Numbered from the stretch's first letter, positions 32,211-43,400 are shown. The stretch: 64,000 bases of DNA from Odontesthes bonariensis (GCF_027942865.1 NC_134524.1:3012536-3076535); one strand, 5' to 3'. Notes: generated from the letters alone by a model not told the origin. Translations and numbers: made by a program.

Positions 32211-35200
32211 CTGAGCCAAGACACCAGAAACAGACCGGCTGTGTTCAAAACCGCATTCTTCTCCTACTACTCATACTAACTTTAACTTTTTTTAAGTTCC
32301 CGGATGCATACTAGGTTCTCCGAAATGTTGGGTATGCATCATGAGGTTACTACTCATACTCAAACTACCCAAGATGCAACGTAACTTGACGTCGCCGATC
32401 GTCATTTCCTGTCAAAACGGCAGTTTCAAGCTAGCTACAACGAGGGTAGGTTCACTTCCTGTTTTCAAAACAAAAGCACCAATTGTATGGTAATGGCTTT
32501 CCCTATGATAAAAGGCAACGGGTATTTTATTTTGTGAAAATAACCGGAAGTGCGTTGCTCACTGCGGCTAGCTTTAGTAGCGCCCAATTCGTGGGAACAA
32601 AATTGTAAACAGCCGGTATTTTGTCAGGTTTTCAACACGTTGGGGATCTAAACGACTACTTTCTCACCTGAAAATGTTTCAAATGTTGCTAAAGTTTACA
32701 GAGTTTAGAGCTTAAGAGAAATCAGCTTCAGGCCGGCTGATTTCAGCTCGGGAAAGAGCGAAATGCATTGTGGGTAAACACTCTGCATACTGTCTGATCG
32801 ATCAGTATGCAGAATGCAGTATGTAGTATGTAGTATGCAGAATGTAGTATGTAGTATGGAAGTATGGAAGTATGTAGTATGCAGAATGCAGTATGGAAGT
32901 ATGCAGAATGTAGTATGTAGTATGCAGTATGTAGTATGCAGTATGTAGTATGGAAGTATGTAGTATGTAGAATGCAGTATGGAAGTATGTAGTATGTAGT
33001 ATGCAGAATGCAGTATGGAAGTATGTAGTATGTAGTATGCAGTATGTAGTATAGAAGTATGTAGAATGCAGTATGGAAGTATGTAGTATGCAGAATGCAG
33101 TATGGAAGTATGTAGTATGTAGTATGGAAGTATGTAGTATGCAGAATGCAGAATGGAAGTATGTAGTATGTAGTATGCAGTATGGAAGTATGTAGTATGT
33201 AGTATGCAGTATGTAGAATGCAGAATGGAAGTATTTAGTATGTAGAATGGAAGTATGTAGTATGTAGTATACAGTATGCAGAATGCAGTATGGAAGTATG
33301 TAGTATGCAGAATACAGTATGGAAGTATGTAGTATGTAGTATGTAGTATGGAAGTATGCAGTATGTAGTATGCAGAATGCAGTATGGAAGTATGTCGTAT
33401 GGAAGTATGTAGTATGTAGAATGCAGTATGGAAGTATGTAGTATGTAGTATGCAGAATGCAGTATGGAAGTATGTAGTATGTAGTATGGAAGTATGTAGT
33501 ATGTAGTATGCAGAATGCAGTATGGAAGTATGTAGTATGTAGTATGCAGAATGCAGTATGGAAGTATGTAGTATGTAGTATGGTAGTATGTAGTATGTAG
33601 TATGCAGTATGTAGTATGTAGTATGCAGTATGTAGAATGCAGTATGGAAGTATTTAGTATGTAGAATGGAAGTATGTAGTATGTAGTATACAGTATGCAG
33701 AATGCAGTATGGAAGTATGTAGTATGCAGAATACAGTATGGAAGTATGTAGTATGTAGTATGTAGTATGGAAGTATGCAGTATGTAGTATGCAGAATGCA
33801 GTATGGAAGTATGTCGAATGGAAGTATGTAGTATGTAGAATGCAGTATGGAAGTATGTAGTATGTAGTATGCAGAATGCAGTATGGAAGTATGTAGTATG
33901 TAGTATGGAAGTATGTAGTATGTAGTATGCAGTATGTAGTATGCAGAATGCAGTATGGAAGTATGTCGAATGGAAGTATGTAGTATGTAGAATGCAGTAT
34001 GGAAGTATGTAGTATGTAGTATGCAGAATGCAGTATGGAAGTATGTAGTATGTAGTATGGAAGTATGTAGTATGTAGTATGCAGAATGCAGTATGGAAGT
34101 ATGTAGTATGTAGTATGGTAGTATGTAGTATGTAGTATGCAGTATGTAGTATGGAAGTATGTAGTATGCAGAATGCAGTATGGAAGTATGTAGTATGTAG
34201 TATGGTAGTATGTAGTATGTAGTATGCAGTATGTAGTATGTAAGTATGTAGTATGTAGTATGCAGAATGCAGTATGGAAGTATATTGTATGGAAGTATGT
34301 AGTATGCGGTTTCGAACACAGCCACTAACTCTGCAGCTCAGATTTATTCATTCATCTGTAAACTCAGGTGCTGCTACCTGCTCAGCTCTCCGGGCGTTTT
34401 GAATCGTCCGTCAGCGTCCGGTCCCTCAGACAAACCCTCCAGCATCAGCTTCAGCCAGAGGAGGGATCGATGCAGCCGCAGCAGCGTCCTGCAGCCCGAA
34501 TCTGTGCGGTGGTAGAAGCTGACAGCCCCCGCCTTTAGCTCCGCCTCCACCATGGACCGAACGGATCGAAACGCCTCAAGGAAGGAAGCGTGAAAGATTA
34601 GCTGCGTATATCAGCATCGTGTCGGCATGTGTCAGCTATGAACTGCCGCCTCACCCCGCTCTGCAGACCAAACGCTGCCGGGGTCTGCAGTCCAGAACCA
34701 GCCGGTTTCCCACGAGCCTCCAGACTCTGCCTCAGAGACAGCTGACGGATCAGGGAAATCTTTTCTTTCACCTTCTGAGAGAAGAAACTGACCACCGTCC
34801 CGAGAGACTCCATGAAGCTGAGGACGGAAACAGCTAAAGCTGAAGCAACTATAGCTAAATGCTCGGTTCCTACTAAGTTTAATTGTGGTGTGTTTCCAAT
34901 ATGCAGTCCGGTACGGGTCGGTTCAGAACAGTTCGCTTATTTCAGTGTTTCCACTACCACCAAAGCGTACCGGTCCCATGGAACCCGTTACCATGGAACC
35001 CGTTACCATGTCTGTAACCCTTCTGTTCCCGCCGTCAGGCGGTTGCCGCTCTCCACAGCTACACACCCTCCTCTACTGGCTATGTTAGCCGTTTGCACAA
35101 ACATTTGCACAGACTCCGTCATCATGCACTCTGTCATTTGCACTGCCCACACTATATCGTGCACTATTTGCACTATTCGCACATTCAGCACAAGATCACT

Positions 35201-38200
35201 TCCCCCTGGGGCACTCACACCGACACAAACATTGCCTCCATCCCACTCTTCTTCTTGTTTTGTGTATGTGAACTGTGATCTGTGATTTTAGTATGCTGTG
35301 TTGCATTTTGTCTTCTGATTTAAGATCCGATCCGATTTATTGGACATGCATACACGCGAAATTTGTCCTCCGCTTTTAACCCATCCAGGTTGGCTCCTGT
35401 TGACGCACACGCACACGCACTCAGAGACAGATGCCAACCTGGAGCGGTGGGCAGCCATTCAGCGGGGGAGCATGGGGGTACGGTGCCTTGCTCAAGGGCA
35501 CCTCAGCCGTGACAAGGAGGTGGACTGACACCCCTCCAGCTATCAGTTCCACCAATCTTTTTTGAGTGGCGAGAGTGGGAATCGAACCGCCAACCTTCCG
35601 GTTATTGGACGACTAAGGTGCTGTTTACACATACCCGGGTATTTTGATAAACGAAGACCTTTCCCTTCGTTTGTGCCTTTCGTTTATACACAAACGGAGT
35701 TTTTTCCTCCGAAAACGAGGCATAAAAAAAACTCCGGCGGAGATTTTTTAAAAACTCCGTTTAGCGTTTGTGTATAAACTGGTTGAAAGAGACAAAAACG
35801 GAGTTTTGGGCAATTGAGAATGAGGAGTTGTCGTCATAGTACAGAGCCCCGCCCCTATCCGCCATGTTGGCAGGATGCTAGCGTGAAAACGCCATTCTCT
35901 CCTTTCGTTTACAGTGTACGCGTGTGTTTTTAAATCAGTAAGTTTAAACAGTCCGGAGTTGCAAGAACATGCCTGGAAATCACTGCTGTGTGAAGAACTG
36001 TCCCAGTACCTCACATAATACGTTTGGGAAACATAGGAACAACGAAATACATTTTTTTGAAGTTCTTCCTGTCAGCGGTTCTCTGTTAGGCTTCTGATTG
36101 GCTTGTGTGGAATTCTAATTGTTCTAACACTGCCACCGTCAGGCTTGGCGTAATTTAACAGCTCTTGATAGCGTTTTCATGCTGATCAATGTAGACGTGT
36201 TTTTTTTTTTAAAACGGGGCTGTGTGCACCTAGTTATTTTTGCAAACGAAGGTTAGAAAATATGCGTTTATCAACATACCCGGGTATGTGTAAACAGCAC
36301 CTAACTCTAACCACTGAGCCACGGCTGCCCTTTGTAATCAGTGTATTGTGTATTCTGTGTCTGTCTGTTGCACTGACTGTATAAGCTACTGGATCCTTAA
36401 ATTTCCCTCGGGATTAATAAAGTATCCATCTATCTATCTTTGTACAGTGGGAACGCAAACCGACCCGACCCGTACCGTTCCGTTCCGTTCCGTTCCGACC
36501 CGTACGGTACCTGACTGCATAGTGGGAACGAGGCTTTGGTCATAGATTAGTTACAGAAGTGTTTCCTCCTTTGTTCACCTTGAAGACGTTGATGTTAACA
36601 TGCTGAGATTAGGTCTAAGCAACAATATTCTGTTTAAATATCTACAAACAAACTGCGCTGTCGCTGTTGGTCTGCAGTTCTGATTGGAAACACTGAATCT
36701 GACACAGTTCCTCCCCCTGGTCCCACCTCTCTGTCTTATACTTAAAGTCTCCCTTTTCTTTAAGGGACCCAGATGGTCATCGAAAAGGCCCCAAAGCCCC
36801 GAATGAGGGGATGATGACCACGACTAACTGATCCATCTCACCTCTTTAAAGCAGAGAGTTGTGGCTCAGAGGAGGAATCTAAGGCTTATCTTATCTAACG
36901 CCCCTAAGACGCTGCCGAGCTGCTTACTTGAGGAGCTGATCCCAGCCCTGCAGGTATGACTCCAGCAGGATGTCGTCCTCATCAGCCATGCTGGACCTGA
37001 GATGCTGGAGCAGACGCCAGGTCTGAAACGACTGATCCGGGCACTCTTTGATGAGGCGTCGGTCTTCCTCCGGCACCGCCCAGCCCTCCATTGGAGGGAC
37101 CAGCGGAGGATCGGCCTGAAAGATAAAGAAGCAAACAACTGTAGGAGATGTAACTTTAACTGTTTAACAAGGCGTCCCCTCAAAAAGAGGATCTGTGTGA
37201 TACCTGAGAAATTACTGCGGTCTTAAATTTAGTTTTCTGTCATCAGATTTCCATCTTTTAAACGCAAGAGGCGAGTTTATTTGCTCATTCAGCGCGACGA
37301 ATAGCAAAGTTACAGCAGATCATATGAAACACATCCTGTTACTGAGGTAAGACCAAACAGAATGACATCACTGTAGCTCAGGAAGGGTTAGCATTTACAC
37401 TTCTGACCGGTTAAAGGTTAAAGAAACCCACACAGATACACTTTCATCCCCCTAAGTCAGAGAACTCGTTCAAAGTCCAGTTTGCAGATTGAGATAAAGT
37501 AGGCCATGCTCATGGTTCAACATTTGAAGTTCGGTAGAAAATGTTACCAAATTGATTTTCATTTCAAAAGTACGTCACTCCTTTAGTTGACTCCGCCTCC
37601 TCTGTTAAGCCCCGCCCCCTCACATCCACCCTGCTGGACGGATGAAGCCAACTTCTGGTGGAAATGATCTGCTGTCAGCTGCACTGAGGAGCATGCATCT
37701 TCCATCCAGCAGCAGCCTCAGAGGATATCAGAGCCCAGTGGATAAACTCTATCTGAGGCTAATGTCCCAGCAGAGTTAGCTACAGACTGTGGATGAACGC
37801 TATCTGAGGCTAATGTTCCAGCAGAGTTAGCTACAGACTGTGGATGAACTTTATCTGAGGCTAAAGGCGGTAGCATGGTTGCCGCGTCTGTCACGGCGGT
37901 GGTGGACCGTGACGTCAAAATGACGTTTCAGGCATGGCGCTTCCCTTGAAAAGACGGCGCTGCGCGTTGTCGTGCACCAGTCGATTTTTGTAACTTGGCG
38001 GCGCCGAGCACAACGAACCGGATGAGCCGATGTGAGACCAGGCTCAGTGAGGAGGTGCGTTTGTACAGACAGCTGTACGAAACTGCAGTGAAACAGCACA
38101 GGGAGCACGTAAACTCCCCAAACTGGTGGACAGAGATGGGCAGAACTTTGGGGAAAGAGGGAGAGTTCTGTAAGAATGTGTGGAAGAAGCTACGGGACAG

Positions 38201-41200
38201 ATACGTGAAGGCAAAGAAGAGGGCAGAGACTCTGTTGATGCCGGGGGCTTCAAACCTTCACCTCTTTTAACTGAATTAAAAAATTAAAATGATCCGAAAA
38301 CTGCAGCAGCATGATTAATTACAGTATTCTTGTTCTTGACAGCGGCATTGTTTTCTTCTCCACTTTCGTGGTTGTAGAGTAGAGGTAACCTTCACGCAGC
38401 AGCGCCACCTCTGTGACGGAGAAAATTGCAACTACTGGCGCGCAACGACTTGCGCCACTATATAGGGTCCTATGGCGGGCACGAACTCGTGACGTCATCA
38501 ACACCGCTCGCGCGAGCAGACGCGGCAACCATGCTAGAGCCTTAATGTTCCAGCAGAGTTAGCTACAGACTGTGGATAAACTCTATCTGAGGCTAAAGTT
38601 CCAGCAGAGTTAGCTAAAGACTGTAGATGAACTCTATCTGAGGCTAATGTTCCAGCAGAGTTAGCTAAAGACTGTGGATGAACTCTATCTGAGGCTAATG
38701 TTGCAGCAGAGTTAGCTACAGACTGTGGATGAACTCGATCTGAGGCTAATGTTCCAGCAGAGTTAGCTACAGACTGTGGATGAACTCTATCTGAGGCTAA
38801 TGTTCCAGCAGAGTTAGCTACAGACTGTGGATGAACTCTATCTGAGGCTAATGTTCCAGCAGAGTTAGCTACAGACTGTGGATGAACTCTATCTGAGGCT
38901 AATGTTGCAGCAGAGTTAGCTAGACTGTGGATGAACTCTATCTGAGGCTCATGTTCCAGCAGAGTTAGCTACAGACTGTGGATGAACTCTAGCTGAGGCT
39001 AATGTTCCAGCAGAGTTAGCTACAGACTGTGGATGAACTCTATCTGAGGCTAATGTTCCAGCAGAGTTAGCTACAGACTGTGGATAAACTCTATCTGAGG
39101 CTAATGTTCCAACAGAGTTAGCTACAGACAGTGGATAAACTCTATATGAGGCTAATGTTCCAACAGAGTTAGCTACAGACTGTGGATAAACTCTATATGA
39201 GGCTAATGTTCCAGCAGAGTTAGCTACAGACTGTGGATAAACTCTATATGAGGCTAATGTTCCAACAGAGTTAGCTACAGACAGTGGATAAACTCTATAT
39301 GAGGCTAATGTTCCAACAGAGTTAGCTACAGACTGTGGATAAACTCTATATGAGGCTAATGTTCCAACAGAGTTAGCTACAGACTGTGGATAAACTCTAT
39401 ATGAGGCTAATGTTCCAACAGAGTTAGCTACAGACTGTGGATAAACTCTATATGAGGCTAATGTTCCAGCAGAGTTAGCTACAGACTGTGGATGAACTCT
39501 ATCTGAGGCTAATGTTCCAGCAGAGTTAGCTAAAGACTGTTAATGAACTCTATCTGAGGCTAATGTTCCAGCAGAGTTAGCTACAGACTGTGGATGAACT
39601 CTATCTGAGGCTAATGTTCCAGCAGAGTTAGCTAAAGACTGTGGATGAACTCTATCTGAGGCTAATGTTCCAGCAGAGTTAGCTACAGACTGTGGATGAA
39701 CTCTATCTGAGGCTAATGTTCCAGCAGAGTTAGCTAAAGACTGTTAATGAACTCTATCTGAGGCTAATGTTCCAGCAGAGTTAGCTACAGACTGTGGATG
39801 AACTCTATCTGAGGCTAATGTTCCAGCAGAGTTAGCTAAAGACTGTTAATGAACTCTATCTGAGGCTAATGTTCCAGCAGAGTTAGCTACAGACTGTGGA
39901 TGAACTCTATCTGAGGCTAATGTTCCAGCAGAGTTAGCTACAGACTGTGGATGAACTCTATCTCAGGCTAATGTTCCAGCAGAGTTAGCTAAAGACTGTG
40001 GATGAACTCTATCTGAGGCTAATGTTCCAGCAGAGTTAGCTAAAGACTGTTAATGAACTCTATCTGAGGCTAATGTTCCAGCAGAGTTAGCTACAGACTG
40101 TGGATGAACTCTATCTGAGGCTAATGTTCCAGCAGAGTTAGCTACAGACTGTGGATGAACTCTATCTGAGGCTAATGTTCCAGCAGAGTTAGCTAAAGAC
40201 TGTTAATGAACTCTATCTGAGGCTAATGTTCCAGCAGAGTTAGCTACAGACTGTGGATGAACTCTATCTGAGGCTAATGTTCCAGCAGAGTTAGCTACAG
40301 ACTGTGGATGAACTCTATCTGAGGCTAATGTTCCAGCAGAGTTAGCTAAAGACTGTTAATGAACTCTATCTGAGGCTAATGTTCCAGCAGAGTTAGCTAC
40401 AGACTGTGGATGAACTCTATCTGAGGCTAATGTTCCAGCAGAGTTAGCTAAAGACTGTTAATGAACTCTATCTGAGGCTAATGTTCCAGCAGAGTTAGCT
40501 ACAGACTGTGGATGAACTCTATCTGAGGCTAATGTTCCAGCAGAGTTAGCTAAAGACTGTGGATGAACTCTATCTGAGGCTAATGTTCCAGCAGAGTTAG
40601 CTACAGACTGTGGATGAACTCTATCTGAGGCTAATGTTCCAGCAGAGTTAGCTACAGACTGTGGATGAACTCTATCTCAGGCTAATGTTCCAGCAGAGTT
40701 AGCTAAAGACTGTGGATGAACTCTATCTGAGGCTAATGTTCCAGCAGAGTTAGCTAAAGACTGTTAATGAACTCTATCTGAGGCTAATGTTCCAGCAGAG
40801 TTAGCTACAGACTGTGGATGAACTCTATCTGAGGCTAATGTTCCAGCAGAGTTAGCTACAGACTGTGGATGAACTCTATCTGAGGCTAATGTTCCAGCAG
40901 AGTTAGCTAAAGACTGTTAATGAACTCTATCTGAGGCTAATGTTCCAGCAGAGTTAGCTACAGACTGTGGATGAACTCTATCTGAGGCTAATGTTCCAGC
41001 AGAGTTAGCTAAAGACTGTGGATGAACTCTATCTGAGGCTAATGTTCCAGCAGAGTTAGCTACAGACTGTGGATGAACTCTATCTGAGGCTAATGTTCCA
41101 GCAGAGTTAGCTAAAGACTGTTAATGAACTCTATCTGAGGCTAATGTTCCAGCAGAGTTAGCTACAGACTGTGGATGAACTCTATCTGAGGCTAATGTTC

Positions 41201-43176
41201 CAGCAGAGTTAGCTAAAGACTTTTAATGAACTCTATCTGAGGCTAATGTTCCAGCAGAGTTAGCTACAGACTGTGGATGAACTCTATCTGAGGCTAATGT
41301 TCCAGCAGAGTTAGCTACAGACTGTGGATGAACTCTATCTCAGGCTAATGTTCCAGCAGAGTTAGCTAAAGACTGTGGATGAACTCTATCTGAGGCTAAT
41401 GTTCCAGCAGAGTTAGCTAAAGACTGTTAATGAACTCTATCTGAGGCTAATGTTCCAGCAGAGTTAGCTAAAGACTTTTAATGAACTCTATCTGAGGCTA
41501 ATGTTCCAGCAGAGTTAGCTACAGACTGTGGATGAACTCTATCTGAGGCTAATGTTCCAGCAGAGTTAGCTACAGACTGTGGATGAACTCTATCTCAGGC
41601 TAATGTTCCAGCAGAGTTAGCTAAAGACTGTGGATGAACTCTATCTGAGGCTAATGTTCCAGCAGAGTTAGCTAAAGACTGTTAATGAACTCTATCTGAG
41701 GCTAATGTTCCAGCAGAGTTAGCTACAGACTGTGGATGAACTCTATCTGAGGCTAATGTTCCAGCAGAGTTAGCTACAGACTGTGGATGAACTCTATCTG
41801 AGGCTAATGTTCCAGCAGAGTTAGCTAAAGACTGTGGATGAACTCTATCTGAGGCTAATGTTCCAGCAGAGTTAGCTACAGACTGTGGATGAACTCTATC
41901 TGAGGCTAATGTTCCAGCAGAGTTAGCTACAGACTGTGGATGAACTCTATCTGAGGCTAATGTTCCAGCAGAGTTAGCTAAAGACTGTTAATGAACTCTA
42001 TCTGAGGCTAATGTTCCAGCAGAGTTAGCTACAGACTGTGGATGAACTCTATCTGAGGCTAATGTTCCAGCAGAGTTAGCTAAAGAGTGTGGATGAATTC
42101 TGTCTGTTGCTCACCTACAGCTACACTGCTAAACTATTTCCCTCTGGGATCCATAGACTCAGAGTGAGCTGCTGACCTCAGCAAAAAGTGTTAGGTTTAG
42201 GAAAACAGATTGACAGGCTGAGACAGAGCCGCTGTGCTTAAACCAACATTTTGACCAAAGCTTGTCTCATATATTTCAATAAGACCTCAGAAAATTGTGT
42301 TAAATCATTAAAAAGGACAGAAAACATGACCTTTAATTTTACTTTTGGGGACAAAGTTCTTGCATTTAAACCTGCCAAAAGGACTCAAATACGTTTGATT
42401 AAAAAGAAGGACTTTTTGTCCTGAAAAGATCATGTTTTAACTTTTTAAATCACAGTTTGATTTTAAGTGTCCTGATGGTGGGTGGAGCCCATTATGTGCA
42501 ATATAACAAGGGTAAATCCGGAGAGCTCATTAAGAAATAAAATGAATATATTTAAGAGCAGTTTTGTGTGTGTTGGTCGTACCGTTTGGCTGTAAGAGGT
42601 CAAACATGGCAGCCAGGCGGAGCCACAGTCCGGTACTCCAGCCTGAGCTGTGGAACAGAAGAAAAACTGGTAAAGTTTTGATAACCCTATAGGGTTAGGG
42701 TTATCAATTCTATCCGGTATTAATTTAAATTTGATTTAACATTCAAATCTAAACAATAGAAGGTGGAGTAGCAGAAACTGGAAACATTAAAACAGACCAG
42801 TTTTCTTTATTTTGTCTGAAATTATACGATAAACTTTGTGTTTTACTGACAGTTCTCACAGCAGAAGCTTCCAGAAAGCCGGCCAATCAGAAGATAGTAG
42901 GCTTTTCAGGAGGTGGAGCTTAAAGAAACAAGAGCTAACGTCACCCGTTGTGCTAAAAAGGATATTTGTTTAACTTCGAGGTGAACGTAACGCAGCAGGT
43001 CCCCTTTAAATACTCTGTAAATAGTTGAACTAAGTGAAGGTGGAGCCAAAATGGCCGAACAGTTCGAGTGACGGAGGAAACTCACGTAACCAGAAGGAGC
43101 TGATGAAGAGGAGCAGCGTCAGCATGGCCGACAGCATCAGGTAACGAAGCAGCGGCGTCTGTCTGAGGATAACCAT
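31982..43176 (-). CDS. gltpd2: Glycolipid transfer protein domain-containing protein 2-like (6 exons, 310 aa)
   Basis: GLTP-fold proteins carry sphingolipids between membranes; the nearest relatives I recognise are GLTPD2 and the ceramide-1-phosphate transfer protein CPTP. Exons 43176-43086, 42647-42583, 37115-36928, 34817-34655, 34574-34378 and 32210-31982 join in phase to a complete 310-residue protein. Residues 10-29 (LRYLMLSAMLTLLLFISSFW) are a signal anchor or signal peptide. The GLTP domain runs from about residue 95 (LLESYLQGWDQLL) to the C-terminal LELP. Visible lipid-headgroup residues are R198 and R202 in CRTLLRLHR, W209, and H245/H246 in PHHPW. The helix that normally carries an Asp-x3-Lys pair reads K130-x3-K134, so the Asp is replaced by Lys. 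Intron 2 holds the 51-bp array and a Harbinger element, intron 3 a nest of four elements, intron 5 a terminal-inverted-repeat element. The assignment to gltpd2 rather than another GLTP paralogue rests on the DAYRVALAPHHPWLLRQ segment and the N-terminal membrane segment. Confidence 0.88.
32237..34322. mobile_element. Inverted-repeat element with expanded AGTATGT-type array, in gltpd2-like intron 5
   Basis: GGCTGTGTTCAAAACCGCA at 32237 and its inverted partner TGCGGTTTCGAACACAGCC at 34304-34322 mark the ends. Inside the right part, 32800-34310 is a 1.5-kb array of AGTATGT, AGTATGCAG and AGTATGGA words. A target duplication was not recognised. A right-end copy of the same family is at 14150-14277. 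Confidence 0.75.
32800..34310. repeat. AGTATG-based minisatellite
   Basis: Permutations of AGTATGT, AGTATGCAGAATGC and AGTATGGA over 1.5 kb, with larger blocks repeated (for example 33280-33420 and 33690-33830). It lies inside the inverted-repeat element. Confidence 0.95.
34378..34574 (-). CDS. gltpd2: gltpd2-like exon 5: core GLTP helices
   Basis: Acceptor TTCCTTCCTTGAG, donor GAGCAG/GTAGCA, 197 nt, phase 0 to 2. Encodes AFRSVRSMVEAELKAGAVSF and CRTLLRLHRSLLWLKLMLEG, with the conserved Arg and Trp residues. Confidence 0.92.
34655..34817 (-). CDS. gltpd2: gltpd2-like exon 4
   Basis: Acceptor CCGTCCTCAG, donor AGCGGG/GTGAGG, 163 nt, phase 2 to 0. Encodes FMESLGTVVSFFSQKVKEKI, the helix where the headgroup-binding Asp would be expected, then a Ser/Gly-rich loop. 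Confidence 0.88.
35617..36301 (+). mobile_element. TAA-flanked inverted-repeat element with THAP remnant
   Basis: Ends GGTGCTGTTTACACATACCC are perfect inverted repeats of about 26 bases, flanked by TAA on both sides, as for PIF/Harbinger-type insertions. It is non-autonomous, 685 bp, and inserted in the SINE. Confidence 0.85.
35969..36097 (+). pseudogene. THAP-domain N-terminal fragment in the transposon
   Basis: 42 codons starting MPGNHCCVKNCPSTS and continuing HRNNEIHFFEVLP: a C-x4-C start and an HFF(E/K) segment as in THAP zinc fingers of transposases (P-type and related DNA transposons). It stops before the second zinc pair, so it is a remnant first exon. Confidence 0.6.
36332..36441 (+). 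mobile_element. LINE-type 3' tail with TATC microsatellite
   Basis: TTCCCTCGGGATTAATAAAG followed by ATCTATCTATC is the usual 3' end of a fish LINE family. The matching upstream part appears to be about 34990-35330, separated by the SINE insertion. Confidence 0.5.
36928..37115 (-). CDS. gltpd2: gltpd2-like exon 3: start of GLTP domain
   Basis: Acceptor TTATCTTTCAG, donor CTCAA/GTAAGC, 188 nt, phase 0 to 2. Encodes a Pro-rich linker, CPDQSFQTWRLLQHLRSS and DDILLESYLQGWDQLL, the first GLTP helices. Confidence 0.88.
37865..38542 (+). mobile_element. PIF/Harbinger-type element, TAA target duplication, with MADF-type ORF
   Basis: Ends AGGCGGTAGCATGGTTGCCG and the reverse complement AGGCTCTAGCATGGTTGCCG are inverted over about 26 bases. 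TAA flanks both sides, and removing 37865-38545 restores an uninterrupted satellite unit (GGC-TAA-TGTTCC), so the insertion site is exact. No DDE transposase is present, so it is non-autonomous. Confidence 0.9.
38022..38270 (+). pseudogene. MADF/Myb-like DNA-binding ORF of the Harbinger element
   Basis: 82 codons from ATG. RLSEEVRLYRQLYE, NWWTEMGRTLG and CKNVWKKLRDRYVKAKK follow the MADF pattern (paired aromatic residues, C-x3-W-K-x-L-R-D-x-Y). Harbinger-type transposons carry such a second gene, which helps the transposase bind DNA. The frame may continue upstream without an ATG (to 37995). No downstream transposase exon survives here. Confidence 0.7.
42583..42647 (-). CDS. gltpd2: gltpd2-like exon 2
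   Basis: Acceptor CTGTTCCACAG, donor AACG/GTACGA, 65 nt, phase 1 to 0. Encodes QAGVPDCGSAWLPCLTSYSQ, a short lumenal or linker segment after the membrane helix. Confidence 0.78.
43086..43176 (-). CDS. gltpd2: gltpd2-like exon 1: start and membrane segment
   Basis: ATG at 43176 (GCCATGG context), 30 codons, donor TTAC/GTGAGT, phase 1. The same frame upstream has only a GTG, so this ATG is preferred. Encodes the hydrophobic N-terminus. Confidence 0.85.
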
Positions 43177-43400
43177 GGCGACGACAACGCTGTTTCCCTT
43201 CTGTTTCAGGTTAGAAAACACACATTGTTTATGAGCCGTCACCTCATCACATGCTCGTTCATTTCCACAGAAACACGCCTCAGCTCAACCTTTGAACTTG
43301 ACCTTCGTCCTCTCAGCCGGTTTTATCTCACGCAAACACACACAGTCTTCCTCTGTGGAATGTGCCGGCTTTTTCTCAGATTTCAGTCAGATCGGTGAGA

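Larger units (their letters stand above)
35335..36331 (-). mobile_element. tRNA-derived SINE (interrupted)
   Basis: On the minus strand it begins GGCAGCCGTGGCTCAGTGGT (box A-like) and continues, after an insertion, with GGTTCGATTCCCACTC (box B-like), as in tRNA-derived SINE heads. The body with TTGCTCAAGGGCACC follows to about 35335. The element at 35617-36301 lies between the two promoter boxes. Confidence 0.7.
34880..36535. mobile_element. Outer inverted-repeat element of a four-level nest
   Basis: Left end TTCCAATATGCAGTCCGGTA and right end, reverse complemented, TTCCCACTATGCAGTCAGGT are related inverted ends rich in GTACGGGTCGG. Between them lie a LINE 3' tail, a tRNA-derived SINE and a TAA-flanked element. 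All are in gltpd2-like intron 3 (34818-36927). Confidence 0.6.
37730..42097. repeat. 51-bp minisatellite, about 72 copies, in gltpd2-like intron 2
   Basis: Unit CTCTATCTGAGGCTAATGTT followed by CCAGCAGAGTTAGCTACAGA and CTGTGGATGAA. Variant classes alternate in regular order (ACAGACTGTGGATGA, AAAGACTGTTAATGA, and a CAGGCTAATG class), showing higher-order structure. A block at 39070-39470 has its own variant (TATATGAGG, CCAACAGAG). The array is interrupted by the Harbinger element at 37865-38542. Confidence 0.97.

Noticed and set aside
33654-34325. Minus-strand 223-codon Tyr/Ile/Leu/His-rich frame
   Set aside because: AGTATG array inside a transposon.
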